In this document: piece by piece, positions 31,092 to 41,429 of the stretch
How positions within the stretch are numbered: position 1 is the stretch's first letter
Layout of the letters: each line of letters starts with the position of its first letter
Origin: Methylobacterium sp. 77
Lineage (GTDB): Bacteria > Pseudomonadota > Alphaproteobacteria > Rhizobiales > Beijerinckiaceae
NCBI RefSeq assembly: GCF_000372825.1
Contig: NZ_KB910516.1
Location: 2,523,825-2,587,824, forward strand
Length of the DNA stretch: 64,000 nucleotides
Direction: 5' to 3'
Notes under the pieces: model-generated
Databases searched by the model: none
The model's input: only the letters and a program-made list of their open reading frames with translations
What the model was told of the DNA's origin: nothing
Made by a program: the position numbers and the translations under genes

Positions 31092-31236
31092 GGGTCCGGA
31101 CCTCTCAGAACACGGCCAAGGTTAGGATGCGGCGACGCCAGTGACAACCAGAGCGTGCACGTTGAGGACGCGGCATGGAACCCGGGCGACGCTCCGCCGT
31201 TCGCCTGCCGTCGGATTTTCGACCCAGGAGTTCTTC

Positions 31237-31500
31237 ATGTCGTTCAAGACTGCCGGCCTCGCGGCCATCGCCCTCGGTTTCGCCCTCACCGGCACCGCCT
31301 TCGCCGATCGGGCGCCGACCCCCGACGAACTCACCAAGATCGAGGCCACCCTGAAGAAGGAAGGCTTCACCAAGTGGGGCAAGATCGAGGTCGAGGAGCA
31401 CGAGATCGACGTGGATAACGCCATCGACGCCAACGGCAAGCAGTTCGATCTGGAGCTCGATCCGAAGACCTACGCGATCACCAGCCGCGAAGCGGAATAA
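31237..31500 (+). CDS. PepSY-domain small periplasmic protein
   Basis: An 87-residue protein with a signal peptide (MSFKTAGLAAIALGFALTGTAFA, about 23 residues) followed by a mature domain of about 64 residues: PDELTKIEATLKKEGFTKW, then KIEVEEHEIDVDNAIDANGK. This matches small PepSY-type proteins (PepSY_2), which are thought to bind peptides or inhibit proteases in the periplasm. The frame is open upstream to 31141, but the signal peptide starts here. The SRP RNA gene follows. Confidence 0.85.
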   Translation: MSFKTAGLAAIALGFALTGTAFADRAPTPDELTKIEATLKKEGFTKWGKIEVEEHEIDVDNAIDANGKQFDLELDPKTYAITSREAE

Positions 31501-31521
31501 GCGCTTCGCTCATGCAGGCGC

Positions 31522-31550
31522 TTGCGTTCCAACAAGGCGCCGGCCATATA
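31522..31550 (+). promoter_or_regulatory. Promoter of the SRP RNA gene
   Basis: TTGCGT (31522-31527) and CATATA (31545-31550) are separated by 17 bases, and the RNA begins six bases later at GGGAGG. The spacing and boxes fit a sigma-70-type promoter. Confidence 0.7.
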
Positions 31551-31556
31551 GCGCTC

Positions 31557-31651
31557 GGGAGGTTGGCGAGGGACGTTTCACTCGCCAACCGGGTCAGGTC
31601 CGGAAGGAAGCAGCCCTAACGAGACCGAGCGGGTCTTCGTCCAGCCTCCCA
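31557..31651 (+). ncRNA. ffs: Signal recognition particle 4.5S RNA (small SRP RNA)
   Basis: The diagnostic bacterial SRP apical part is present: GGTCAGGTCCGGAAGGAAGC at 31592-31611, including the GGAA tetraloop and the Ffh-binding asymmetric loop. The 5' end GGGAGGTTGG pairs with CCAGCCTCCC at 31641-31650, closing a rod of about 95 bases typical of the short 4.5S type. The RNA pairs with Ffh to target nascent membrane proteins to FtsY. It lies between a PepSY gene and dnaX, an arrangement also seen in other bacteria. The exact 3' end is not determined. Confidence 0.94.
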
Positions 31652-31674
31652 CCTTCGTTTCCTTTGAGGTCCGC

Positions 31675-33579
31675 GTGGCGGCATTCCCCGACCCCGGGGC
31701 CGTTCCAACCACGCAAGGCGGCATGGACGCGACCTCCGGAACTCCGAGCGATTTTCCCGGTCTTCCAGGCCTTCCCGAGCCGGTCGCGGCTGCCACCCCG
31801 TATCGGGTGCTGGCCCGCAAGTATCGCCCCCAGAATTTCGATGATCTGATCGGCCAGGGCGCCATGGTGCGCACGCTGGCCAATGCGTTCGCTGCCAACC
31901 GCATCCCGCAGGCCTGGATGCTGACCGGCGTGCGCGGCGTCGGCAAGACGACCACCGCCCGCATCCTGGCACGCGGCCTGAACTACCAGCGCGAGGGGCA
32001 GCCGGATACCGGCCCCACCATCGCCATGCCGGAACTCGGGCGACACTGCCAGGCGATCATGGAATCCCGGCACATGGACGTGCTGGAGATGGACGCCGCC
32101 TCGCATACCGGCATCGACGACGTGCGCGGCATCATCGACGGCATCCGCTATTCGCCGGTCTCCGCCCGCTACAAGGTCTACATCGTCGACGAAGTGCACA
32201 TGCTCTCGGAGAAGGCGTTCAACGCCTTCCTGAAGACGCTCGAAGAGCCGCCGCCGCACGCGAAATTCGTCTTCGCCACCACCGAGATCCGCAAGGTGCC
32301 GGTGACGATCCTGTCGCGCTGCCAGCGCTTCGACCTTCGCCGGGTCGAGGCCGATACCATGGTCGCGCATCTGGCGAAGATCTGCGCCGCCGAGACGGTC
32401 GAGGCCGAGCAGGAGGCGCTCGCGGCGATCACCCGCGCCGCCGAAGGCTCGGTGCGCGACGCGCTCTCGCTGCTCGACCAGGCCATCGCCCACGGCGCCG
32501 GTCTCGTCAGCGCGGCGAGCGTGCGCGACATGCTCGGCCTCGCCGACAGGGGCCGGATCGTCGACCTGTTCGAAGCCGTGATGCGCGGCGACGTGCCGAC
32601 CGCCTTCGCCGAAATCCGCGGCCAGTACGAGGCCGGAGCCGATCCCGCCATCGTCCTGTCGGATCTGGCGAGCTTCACCCATCTCGTCACCCGGCTGAAG
32701 CTCGTGCCCGAGGCGGCCGCCGCCGACCCGACCCTGAGCGCCGACGAGCGCGGACGCGGCGGCGCATTCGCCGCCAAGCTCTCCATCCGCGTCCTGTCGC
32801 GCGCGTGGCAGATTTTGCTGAAGGCGATTCCCGAGGTCCAGACCGCCGCGAGACCGCTGGCCGCCGCCGAGATGGCACTGGTCCGCCTCGCTTACGCCGC
32901 CGACCTGCCGACGCCGGACGAGGCCCTGCGGCAGCTGAAGACGGAGTCGCTCGCCACGGCTCAGACCTCCCCGGCGGCGCCCGCATCCTCTTCCTTGCCC
33001 GCTTCGAGCGCGCTGGCTTCGCCGCCGCCGGTTGATCTGCCGCCGCCGCGGCCCGCGCTGACCCTGGCGGCCAGCGGCGGCGCACGGGCGAGCCTCGTCC
33101 CGGCACCCGCCCCGGATGCGCCTCCGCAACCGGCCGGCCCCCGCCTGACCCGGTTCGAGGATATCGTCGCGCTGGCCGACGAGCGCCGGGACATCGGCCT
33201 CAAGATGGCGCTGGAACGCGAAGCACATCTGGTGCGCTTTGAGGAGGGGCGGATCGAGTTCCGCCTCGCCGAAGGGGGCCGTCAGAGCCTGCCCAACGAT
33301 CTCGCGCGCTCGCTCGACGCCTGGACCGGCCGACGTTGGATCGTCGCCCTGTCGAAGGAGGAGGGCGAACCCACCCTCGCCTACAAGGCGCGCCTCGCCT
33401 TGGAATCGCGCCACGAGAACGCGGCTGCCCATCCCCTCGTCAAGGAAGTGCTCGCGCGCTTTCCCGGCGCGCAGATCATCGACGTGAGGGACAAGGCCCC
33501 GATCGTGGAACTGCCGCCGGACGCGGATCTCGCGGCACCCGACCTCGACGGCGGCGGTCAGCCGGACGACGATGCGTAA
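31675..33579 (+). CDS. dnaX: DNA polymerase III subunit gamma/tau
   Basis: Clamp-loader ATPase of the replisome. It shows the family opening YRVLARKYRPQNFDDLIGQ, Walker A in GVRGVGKTTTARIL, the DEVHMLSEKAFNAFLKTLEEPPPH box and the SRC sensor region (ILSRCQRF). A Pro/Ala-rich linker and a C-terminal tau part follow, to 634 residues from GTG 31675; ATG 31723 is an alternative start. The zinc-binding cysteine module found in most DnaX proteins between Walker A and the DEVH box is largely missing; only HCQAIMESRH remains. It is followed by ybaB, the classic pair. Confidence 0.94.
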   Translation: MAAFPDPGAVPTTQGGMDATSGTPSDFPGLPGLPEPVAAATPYRVLARKYRPQNFDDLIGQGAMVRTLANAFAANRIPQAWMLTGVRGVGKTTTARILARGLNYQREGQPDTGPTIAMPELGRHCQAIMESRHMDVLEMDAASHTGIDDVRGIIDGIRYSPVSARYKVYIVDEVHMLSEKAFNAFLKTLEEPPPHAKFVFATTEIRKVPVTILSRCQRFDLRRVEADTMVAHLAKICAAETVEAEQEALAAITRAAEGSVRDALSLLDQAIAHGAGLVSAASVRDMLGLADRGRIVDLFEAVMRGDVPTAFAEIRGQYEAGADPAIVLSDLASFTHLVTRLKLVPEAAAADPTLSADERGRGGAFAAKLSIRVLSRAWQILLKAIPEVQTAARPLAAAEMALVRLAYAADLPTPDEALRQLKTESLATAQTSPAAPASSSLPASSALASPPPVDLPPPRPALTLAASGGARASLVPAPAPDAPPQPAGPRLTRFEDIVALADERRDIGLKMALEREAHLVRFEEGRIEFRLAEGGRQSLPNDLARSLDAWTGRRWIVALSKEEGEPTLAYKARLALESRHENAAAHPLVKEVLARFPGAQIIDVRDKAPIVELPPDADLAAPDLDGGGQPDDDA

Positions 33580-33696
33580 CCCTTCGCGGAGGCCGTAGCC
33601 TCATGACGAGGCATCGTATTCTCCGAGAACAGAACCTACCTGTCGGAACGGTGCTCTTACAGACCCTCCGTTCCACCCATCCAAGAAAGCTCAGCC

Positions 33697-34017
33697 ATGC
33701 GCGACCTCATGGGAATCATGAAGCAGGCCCAGGCCATGCAGGAGAAGATGGCGAGCCTGCAGGATGAACTCGACGCCGTTGAGGTGAAGGGCGCATCGGG
33801 CGGTGGCGCGGTCGCCGTGACGATGACGGCCAAGGGGCTGGTGAAGGGCGTCACCCTCGATGCGAGCCTGATGGTGCCGGACGAGCGCGAGATCCTGGAG
33901 GATCTCATCGTGGCCGCGGTCAACGACGCGCGCGGCAAGGCCGAGCAGGTGGCGGCCGAACGCATGGCCGAACTCACCAAGGGATTGCCGATCCCGCCCG
34001 GCATGAAGCTGTTCTGA
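33697..34017 (+). CDS. ybaB: YbaB/EbfC nucleoid-associated protein
   Basis: A 106-residue DNA-binding protein of the YbaB/EbfC family: MRDLMGIMKQAQAMQEKM, then VEVKGASGGGAVAVTMTAKG and VNDARGKAEQVAAERMAELT. It forms a tweezer-like dimer that binds and bends DNA. It follows dnaX by 117 bases. In most related genomes recR comes next; here pckA in opposite orientation lies between ybaB and recR. The ORF has no extra extensions and the length is normal. Confidence 0.95.
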   Translation: MRDLMGIMKQAQAMQEKMASLQDELDAVEVKGASGGGAVAVTMTAKGLVKGVTLDASLMVPDEREILEDLIVAAVNDARGKAEQVAAERMAELTKGLPIPPGMKLF

Positions 34018-34053
34018 TCGGTCTCTTTTGCCGGGCCGACACGCCGCCCGGAT

Positions 34054-34083
34054 GTCCGATCCCGGTTCGACCCGGGATCGGAC
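34054..34083. terminator. Palindromic terminator candidate between ybaB and pckA
   Basis: Perfect 12-base arms, GTCCGATCCCGG and CCGGGATCGGAC, enclose a six-base loop in the space between the convergent stops. No T-run on either side, but its location and strength suggest a bidirectional transcription stop. Confidence 0.6.
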
Positions 34084-34095
34084 GATGTTCCCTTG

Positions 34096-35721
<1,626 letters not shown>

Positions 35722-36060
35722 TCCTCGGGCGCCTGATCGCTCGAATGTCTGCGTCGGCCGAGAAGTCCTGAGGGTCCTCCGGCCGCTTCGAATGAGCGTC
35801 CGCGCGGTCGGTCAGGCCCGCCGCGCGCAGGTTCACCACTCTATCGATCTGTCTTGAATAGTCGTCGAAGCACCCGCGTCAATTCGACCAATGTCCGAAG
35901 AACCGACGATCGGAGCGATTTGTCAGCGTCGGATAACGCGCTTCGGACGATGCTCGGAGCGGCGTCGCAACACATGCGAAAGCGGCCAATCCGGGCTAAG
36001 AGAGCGCGACACGCGAACACCTCACGAGACACGCGGCCATGGCCGCCCGACGGAACATCG
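35722..36060. other. Divergent promoter region pckA/recR
   Basis: About 340 bases with no supported gene. The recR frame is open back to 35854 but the residues there ([16 protein letters not shown]...) are not conserved and the start at 36061 matches the family. No clear hairpin or operator could be picked out by eye. Confidence 0.4.
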
Positions 36061-36666
36061 ATGGCCCAAGCCGTTGCCGGCCCTGAAATCGAGCGTCTGA
36101 TCCAGCTCCTCGCCCGCATGCCGGGGCTCGGCCCGCGCTCGGCCCGGCGCGCGGCCCTGCATCTCATCAAGAAACGGGAGGCGCTGCTGGCCCCCTTGGC
36201 GGAGGCGATGAAGGTCGCCTCCGAGCGCATCGTGGTGTGCCGGGAATGCGGCAACGTCGATACCAGCGACCCCTGCACCATCTGCCGCGACGCCGCGCGC
36301 GATCCCTCGATCCTGGTGGTGGTGGAGGATGTCTCCGATCTCTGGGCGCTCGAACGGTCGGGCGCGGTGACCGCACGCTACCACGTCCTCGGCGGCGTGC
36401 TCTCGGCCCTGGACGGGGTGCGCCCGGAGCATCTCAACCTCGCCAGCCTGGTGGAGCGCGCCGGAAACGGCGAGGTGCGCGAGATCATCCTCGCGCTCAA
36501 CGCCACCGTCGATGGCCAGACCACCGCGCATTACGTGACGGAATCCCTGAGCCATCATGGGCTCAAGGTGACCCGCCTCGCCCATGGCGTGCCGGTGGGC
36601 GGTGAGCTCGACTATCTCGACGAGGGCACGCTCTCGGCGGCCATCCGAGCCCGGACCGCGTTCTGA
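36061..36666 (+). CDS. recR: Recombination mediator RecR
   Basis: RecR works with RecF and RecO to load RecA on gapped single-stranded DNA. The 201-residue protein has a helix-hairpin-helix ([20 protein letters not shown]), a C4 zinc finger ([16 protein letters not shown], about residues 60-75) and a Toprim domain ([18 protein letters not shown], then [18 protein letters not shown]). The start at [17 protein letters not shown] agrees with the family. A strong terminator follows. Confidence 0.96.
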   Translation: MAQAVAGPEIERLIQLLARMPGLGPRSARRAALHLIKKREALLAPLAEAMKVASERIVVCRECGNVDTSDPCTICRDAARDPSILVVVEDVSDLWALERSGAVTARYHVLGGVLSALDGVRPEHLNLASLVERAGNGEVREIILALNATVDGQTTAHYVTESLSHHGLKVTRLAHGVPVGGELDYLDEGTLSAAIRARTAF

Positions 36667-36731
36667 GCCTCGCGCTTCGGGACGGCCGCGCCATTTGACC
36701 GACCCACCGCCAAACCTTATCTGCGGGGTCT

Positions 36732-36768
36732 GCCCGGCCCGCTCCCATCAACGGGAGGCCGGGCTTTT
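36732..36768 (+). terminator. Rho-independent terminator of recR
   Basis: An outer stem GCCCGGC/GCCGGGC and an inner stem CTCCC/GGGAG around ATCAAC are followed by TTTTCT. It lies about 65 bases after the recR stop and 25 bases before def. Confidence 0.9.
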
Positions 36769-36792
36769 CTCATCGATCACTCCGGCCGAGCC

Positions 36793-37311
36793 ATGACCAT
36801 CCGCCCCCTCGTCATCCTGCCGGACGCGCGCCTGCGCCAGATGTCGGCCCCCGTCGGCACGATCGACGAAGAGGTCCGCACCCTCGTCGCCGATATGCTG
36901 GAGACCATGTACGACGCCCCCGGCGTCGGGCTGGCCGCGATTCAGGTCGGCGTGGCGAGGCGGGTGGTCACGATCGACACGTCGAAGGACGAGAACGACC
37001 GGCAGCCGCAGGTCTTCCTCGATCCGGAGATCGTGTGGTCCTCGGAGGAGAAGCGCGTCTACGACGAGGGCTGCCTGTCGATCCCGGAATATTACGGCGA
37101 GGTCGAGCGCCCCGATCGGGTGCGCGTGCGCTTCCGCGACCTCACCGGGGAAACCCGCGAGATCGACGCGGACGGCCTCCTCTCCACCTGCATCCAGCAC
37201 GAGATCGATCATCTCGACGGCGTCCTCTTCATCGATCACCTGTCGAAGCTGAAGCGCGACCGGGTGATCAAGAAGTTCGTCAAGGCGGCCAAGCGCGGCG
37301 AGGACGCCTGA
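36793..37311 (+). CDS. def: Peptide deformylase
   Basis: Removes the formyl group from the N-terminal methionine of nascent proteins. All three metal/catalytic motifs are present in the 172-residue product: GVGLAAIQVG (about residues 43-52), EGCLSIPE (about 93-100) and QHEIDHLDG (about 135-143). The next gene, fmt, begins 28 bases later; formylation and deformylation genes in one operon is the usual arrangement. The start ATG is 24 bases after the recR terminator, so the operon probably has its own promoter in or overlapping that hairpin. Confidence 0.96.
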   Translation: MTIRPLVILPDARLRQMSAPVGTIDEEVRTLVADMLETMYDAPGVGLAAIQVGVARRVVTIDTSKDENDRQPQVFLDPEIVWSSEEKRVYDEGCLSIPEYYGEVERPDRVRVRFRDLTGETREIDADGLLSTCIQHEIDHLDGVLFIDHLSKLKRDRVIKKFVKAAKRGEDA

Positions 37312-37339
37312 TCGCGTCCGACAACGAAGGGTCCGTGCG

Positions 37340-38269
37340 ATGAGGCTCGTCTTCATGGGGACGCCCGATTTCGCCGTCGCGACCCTGGCGCGACTGGCGG
37401 AAGACGGCCACGACGTCGCCGCTGTCTATACTCGCGCGCCGGCACGGTCCGGGCGAGGCATGGCGCTGAGACCGTCTCCGGTCCACGCCCTGGCCGACAG
37501 GCTCGGCGTGCCGGTGCTCACGCCCGCGACCTTGAAGACGGCGGACGCGCTCGCCGAATTCCGGTCGCATGCCTGCGACGTCGCCGTGGTGGTCGCCTAC
37601 GGGATGCTGCTGCCGCAGGCGATCCTCGACGTGCCGCGTCACGGCTGCCTGAACCTCCACGCCTCGCTGCTGCCGCGTTGGCGCGGGGCGGCGCCGATCC
37701 AGCGCGCGGTGATGGCGGGCGATGCGTTCAGCGGCGTCGGCATCATGCACATGGAAGCGGGCCTCGATACCGGGCCGGTCGCCATGGAGGAGTCGGTCGC
37801 CATCACCCCCGGCATGAGCGCGGGCGATCTCCACGATACGCTGATGCCGATCGGCGCCGCCCTGATGAGCGAGGCGCTTCGCCGGCTGGAGAACGGGCCG
37901 CTCAGTCTCGTCGCCCAGGCCGGGGACGGCTTGGTCTATGCCCACAAGATCACCAATGACGAGGCCCGCATCGACTGGTCGAAATCGGCGCGTGATGTGG
38001 CGAACCACATCAACGGTCTCTCGCCCTTCCCCGGCGCCTTCTTCGAGGCCGATCTCGGCAAGGGCCCGGAGCGAGTGAAGGTGCTGCGCGCTTCCCCCGC
38101 GGAAGGACGAGGCGAGGCCGGCACCTTGCTCGATGCGGCCGGAACCGTGGCGTGCGGCGAAGGCGCAGTGCGGCTCACCGAATTGCGCCGGGCCGGCAAG
38201 GGCGGAATCGCCACCGGCGCCGAGTTCGTGCGCGGCGCGCACCAAACGCCCGGAACGCGCTTCCCGTGA
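37340..38269 (+). CDS. fmt: Methionyl-tRNA formyltransferase
   Basis: Formylates Met-tRNA(fMet) with 10-formyl-THF for translation initiation. The 309-residue protein opens with MRLVFMGTPDFAVATLARL. The catalytic region GCLNLHASLLPRWRGAAPIQRAVMAGD contains the Asn-His pair and is followed by GVGIMHMEAGLDTGPVA. The C-terminal OB-like domain ends in ELRRAGKGGIATGAEFVRG. It sits between def and truA on the same strand. Confidence 0.96.
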   Translation: MRLVFMGTPDFAVATLARLAEDGHDVAAVYTRAPARSGRGMALRPSPVHALADRLGVPVLTPATLKTADALAEFRSHACDVAVVVAYGMLLPQAILDVPRHGCLNLHASLLPRWRGAAPIQRAVMAGDAFSGVGIMHMEAGLDTGPVAMEESVAITPGMSAGDLHDTLMPIGAALMSEALRRLENGPLSLVAQAGDGLVYAHKITNDEARIDWSKSARDVANHINGLSPFPGAFFEADLGKGPERVKVLRASPAEGRGEAGTLLDAAGTVACGEGAVRLTELRRAGKGGIATGAEFVRGAHQTPGTRFP

Positions 38270-38294
38270 ACGGCACCGCCATTGGGCCGCGCTG

Positions 38295-39071
38295 ATGCCC
38301 CGCTACAAGCTCGTCATCGAATATGACGGTGCGCCGTTCTGCGGATGGCAGCGCCAGGCCGAGGATGCGACCGTCCAGGGCGCCATCGAGGCGGCCGTCA
38401 AACGCTTCTCGGGGGAGGAGGCGCGCCTGACCTGCGCCGGGCGCACCGATGCCGGCGTCCATGCCATCCATCAGGTCGCCCATCTCGATCTCGCCAAGGA
38501 ATGGCGCACGGATACGGTGCGCGACGCCCTGAACGCCCATCTTCGCCCGCTGCCGGTCGCCATCGTCAGCGCCGAGAACATCGGGCCCGGGTTCGATGCG
38601 CGCCATTCCGCCATCCGCCGGCACTACCGCTACCGCATCTTCAACCGGCGCAGCCCGCCCGCGTTGACCCGCGCCCATGTCTGGCACGTGCCCTGGGCGC
38701 TCGATGCCGAGGCGATGCACGCGGCCGCGCAGGGCCTTCTCGGCCGGCACGATTTCACCGCCTTCCGCGCCGCCGAATGCCAGGCGAACAGCCCGATCCG
38801 CACCCTCGAGCAGCTCGACGTGGCCAAGGTGACGATGGGCGTGTTCGAAGAGATCGTGATCACGACCTCGGCGCGCTCGTTCCTGCACCATCAGGTCCGC
38901 GCCATGGCCGGCACGCTGATGATGGCCGGCTGCGGCCGCTTCAGCGCCGCCGACGTCGTCGACATCCTGGCCAGCCGCGACCGCGCCCGCTGCGGACCGA
39001 TGGCGCCGGCGCAAGGGCTGACTTTTGTGGGGGTGGATTATCTCCCAGAGGGCGAGCGCACGGAGAAATAG
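38295..39071 (+). CDS. truA: tRNA pseudouridine synthase A
   Basis: Isomerises uridines 38-40 in the tRNA anticodon arm to pseudouridine. The 258-residue product shows the catalytic-aspartate segment [17 protein letters not shown] (about residues 48-64), the [11 protein letters not shown] region and [14 protein letters not shown]. The start at [12 protein letters not shown] is chosen; the frame is open upstream but overlaps fmt. The 3' end overlaps the convergent dapE end by 34 bases. It forms a def-fmt-truA translation operon. Confidence 0.95.
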   Translation: MPRYKLVIEYDGAPFCGWQRQAEDATVQGAIEAAVKRFSGEEARLTCAGRTDAGVHAIHQVAHLDLAKEWRTDTVRDALNAHLRPLPVAIVSAENIGPGFDARHSAIRRHYRYRIFNRRSPPALTRAHVWHVPWALDAEAMHAAAQGLLGRHDFTAFRAAECQANSPIRTLEQLDVAKVTMGVFEEIVITTSARSFLHHQVRAMAGTLMMAGCGRFSAADVVDILASRDRARCGPMAPAQGLTFVGVDYLPEGERTEK

Positions 39072-40234
39072 GCACTGAGCACCCGCGCGTAGATCGCCGT
39101 CAGCCTATCGAGATCGGCGACCGCCACGCATTCGTCGGTCTGGTGCATGGTCTCGCCGACGAGGCCGAACTCGATCACCGGGCATGCATCCTTGATGAAG
39201 CGGGCATCGGAGGTGCCGCCGGTGGTGGAGAGAACCGGGCGGCGTCCGGTCTCGGCCTCGATCGCCTCGACCACGAGGTCGGTGAAGGCGTCGGGCGCGG
39301 TGAGGAAGGCCGGAGAATTCGAGGGCTGCAGGTCGAGGGTGAACCGCACCGAATTGCCGGCCGCCACTTCGAGGCGCCGCCGGATCTCGGCACCCAGGCT
39401 TTCCGCCGTCCAGCTTTCGTTGAAGCGGATGTTGAAGGTGGCGCGCGCCTCCGCCGGGATGACGTTGGTGGCCGGATTGCCGACATCGATGGTGGTGAGT
39501 TCGAGATTCGACGCATCGAAATGCGCGGTGCCCTCGTCGAGCGGCGCATCGAGAAGGGCCGATGCGAGGCGCAGCAGGCCGGGAATCGGGTTCTCGGCCT
39601 TGTGCGGATAGGCAACGTGGCCCTGGCGGCCATGGACGACGAGCGTGCCGGTGAGCGAGCCGCGACGGCCGATCTTGATCATCTCACCCAAGGCCGCCGG
39701 GTTGGTCGGCTCGCCGAGAAGGCAATGATCGAAGCGCTCGCCGCGCGCCTTCGCCCAGTCGAGAAGCTTCACCGTGCCGTTGATGGCGGGCCCCTCCTCG
39801 TCGCCGGTGATGAGGAAACCGAGCGATCCGGTGAAGGCCCCTCCCCGCCCGGCGATGAAGGCGAGGGCGGCCGAGAGCATGCAGGCGATGCCGCCCTTCA
39901 TGTCGACTGCGCCGCGTCCGTAGAGCATCCCGTCCGCGACCATTCCCTCGAACGGCCCATGGCGCCACGCCTCGAGAGCGCCCGGCGGGACGACATCGGT
40001 ATGCCCGGCGAACAGCAGGTAGGGGCCGCCCGTACCGATGCGGGCATAGAGATTGTCGATGTCGGGCGTGCCGGGCTCCGAGAAACGGGGTCGCTCGACG
40101 GTGAAGCCCGCCGCTTCCAGCACGCCGCCGAGCCATTGCAGCGCGCCCCCCTCCTCCGGCGTCACCGACGGGCAGCGGATGAGCGCCTGGGCGAGGGCCA
40201 GCGGCGAATGATCGGCGTTCACGGGAGATGACAC
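39038..40234 (-). CDS. dapE: Succinyl-diaminopimelate desuccinylase
   Basis: A zinc peptidase-like enzyme in the succinylase branch of lysine and meso-diaminopimelate synthesis. The 398-residue product shows the M20 metal-ligand motifs: [11 protein letters not shown] (about residue 70), [14 protein letters not shown] (about residue 100) and TGDEEGPA with the catalytic glutamate (about residue 137). Distal ligands lie in [12 protein letters not shown] and [18 protein letters not shown]. The lid domain spans about residues 180-290. Length is normal. It overlaps the truA 3' end and is divergent from the MoeB-like gene. Confidence 0.93.
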   Translation of the reverse strand: MSSPVNADHSPLALAQALIRCPSVTPEEGGALQWLGGVLEAAGFTVERPRFSEPGTPDIDNLYARIGTGGPYLLFAGHTDVVPPGALEAWRHGPFEGMVADGMLYGRGAVDMKGGIACMLSAALAFIAGRGGAFTGSLGFLITGDEEGPAINGTVKLLDWAKARGERFDHCLLGEPTNPAALGEMIKIGRRGSLTGTLVVHGRQGHVAYPHKAENPIPGLLRLASALLDAPLDEGTAHFDASNLELTTIDVGNPATNVIPAEARATFNIRFNESWTAESLGAEIRRRLEVAAGNSVRFTLDLQPSNSPAFLTAPDAFTDLVVEAIEAETGRRPVLSTTGGTSDARFIKDACPVIEFGLVGETMHQTDECVAVADLDRLTAIYARVLSAYFSVRSPSGR

Positions 40235-40351
40235 GGGCAGCGTCTCGTCGGGCTGGGAGTTTCAAGGTCGCGAATAGGCGCCGAGGCCGCGTGAGGCAAA
40301 TACGGTCGCGGCGGTCTTTCGGCGCCTCGCGGCACGCGTTATCTCACGCTC

Positions 40352-41128
40352 ATGGCCTTCTCCAGCGACGAAGTCGAACGCTACGCCCGCCACCTCGTCC
40401 TGCGCGAGGTCGGAGGACCGGGACAGGCGCGGCTGAAGGCGGCCCGCGTGCTCGTCATCGGCGCCGGAGGCCTCGGCGCGCCGCTGATCCAGTATCTCGC
40501 GGCAGCCGGCATCGGCACGATCGGCATCGTCGACGACGACACGGTCTCGCTGTCGAACCTGCAGCGGCAGGTGATCCACGGAACGCCCGATCTCGGCCGT
40601 CCGAAGGTCGACAGCGCCATCGATGCGGTGGCCCGGCTCAACCCGCATGTGCGGATCGAGGCGCATCGTCTGCGGATCGACGCGGAGAATGCCGTCGCCC
40701 TGATCGGCGAGTACGACGTGGTCGCCGACGGCTCGGACAATTTCGCGACGCGCTACGCGGTGTCCGACGCCTGTTTCCACGCGCGGCGCCCGCTGGTGAC
40801 GGCGGCGCTCGGGCAGTTCGACGGCACCCTCACGACCATCCGCGCCCATGAGACCGGGCCGGACGGTCGCCCCAACCCGACGTATCGCTGCCTGTTCCCG
40901 AACCCGCCGCCGCCCGGCAGCGTTCCGGCCTGCGCCGAAGCCGGTGTGCTCGGCGCCCTGGCCGGTGTGATGGGATCGCTGATGGCGATGGAGGTGATCC
41001 GCGCGGTGGCGGATTTCGGCGAGCCGCTGGTGGCGCGACTGCTCATGGTCGACGCACGCTCCATGCGCTTCGAGACCCTGGGCTACGGCTGGGACGAGAG
41101 CAATCCGCTGAGCGGCACCGGGGGCTGA
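40352..41128 (+). CDS. moeB: MoeB/ThiF-family adenylyltransferase
   Basis: An E1-like enzyme that adenylates the C-terminal glycine of a ubiquitin-like sulfur carrier (MoaD or ThiS), allowing sulfur transfer in molybdopterin or thiamine synthesis. The 258-residue protein has the nucleotide-binding GAGGLGAPL (residues 37-45), the DDTVSLSNLQRQVI segment with the conserved Arg, DGSDNFATRYAVSDAC and a C-terminal helix. The two CxxC zinc pairs of classical MoeB are reduced to single cysteines in TYRCLFP and PACAEAG. Its place at the edge of the formate dehydrogenase island favours a MoeB role, but ThiF or HesA-like is possible. Confidence 0.85.
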   Translation: MAFSSDEVERYARHLVLREVGGPGQARLKAARVLVIGAGGLGAPLIQYLAAAGIGTIGIVDDDTVSLSNLQRQVIHGTPDLGRPKVDSAIDAVARLNPHVRIEAHRLRIDAENAVALIGEYDVVADGSDNFATRYAVSDACFHARRPLVTAALGQFDGTLTTIRAHETGPDGRPNPTYRCLFPNPPPPGSVPACAEAGVLGALAGVMGSLMAMEVIRAVADFGEPLVARLLMVDARSMRFETLGYGWDESNPLSGTGG

Positions 41129-41162
41129 GGCTCGACTGTCGACCCTCGAGGAATGCCGTCGC

Positions 41163-41366
41163 TCACGACTTCGCCGGCTTAGCCGGTTCGGGCGTCACGC
41201 CGTTCCAGTGCGGTCCGACGAGGTTGCTGTGGCCGGCCGGGTCGGAGACGCGCGCGCCCGAGGTGGCGAAGGCCTGATAGGCGAAGCGCTGCTGATCGTT
41301 GAGGAGCGTGGCGGCGAGCGTGCCGATGGCGACGGCGACGATCAGCGCGATGATGAAGGCTTTCAT
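41163..41366 (-). CDS. Small membrane-anchored peptide at the end of the formate dehydrogenase operon
   Basis: A 67-residue protein with an N-terminal membrane helix or uncleaved signal (MKAFIIALIVAVAIGTLAATLL, residues 1-22) and a mature part with DQQRFAYQAFATSGARVSDPAGHSNLVGPHW, ending in a Pro/Lys tail. It is 63 bases after the gamma subunit gene on the same strand, so it is probably co-transcribed. I do not know its function; it could be a small extra subunit or assembly factor of the membrane-bound formate dehydrogenase. Confidence 0.75.
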   Translation of the reverse strand: MKAFIIALIVAVAIGTLAATLLNDQQRFAYQAFATSGARVSDPAGHSNLVGPHWNGVTPEPAKPAKS

Positions 41367-41429
41367 GGACGTCGTCCGATCCTCGACATGCCGGCGCAGG
41401 TCGCCGAACCCGTAAGTGGTCCCAAACGC

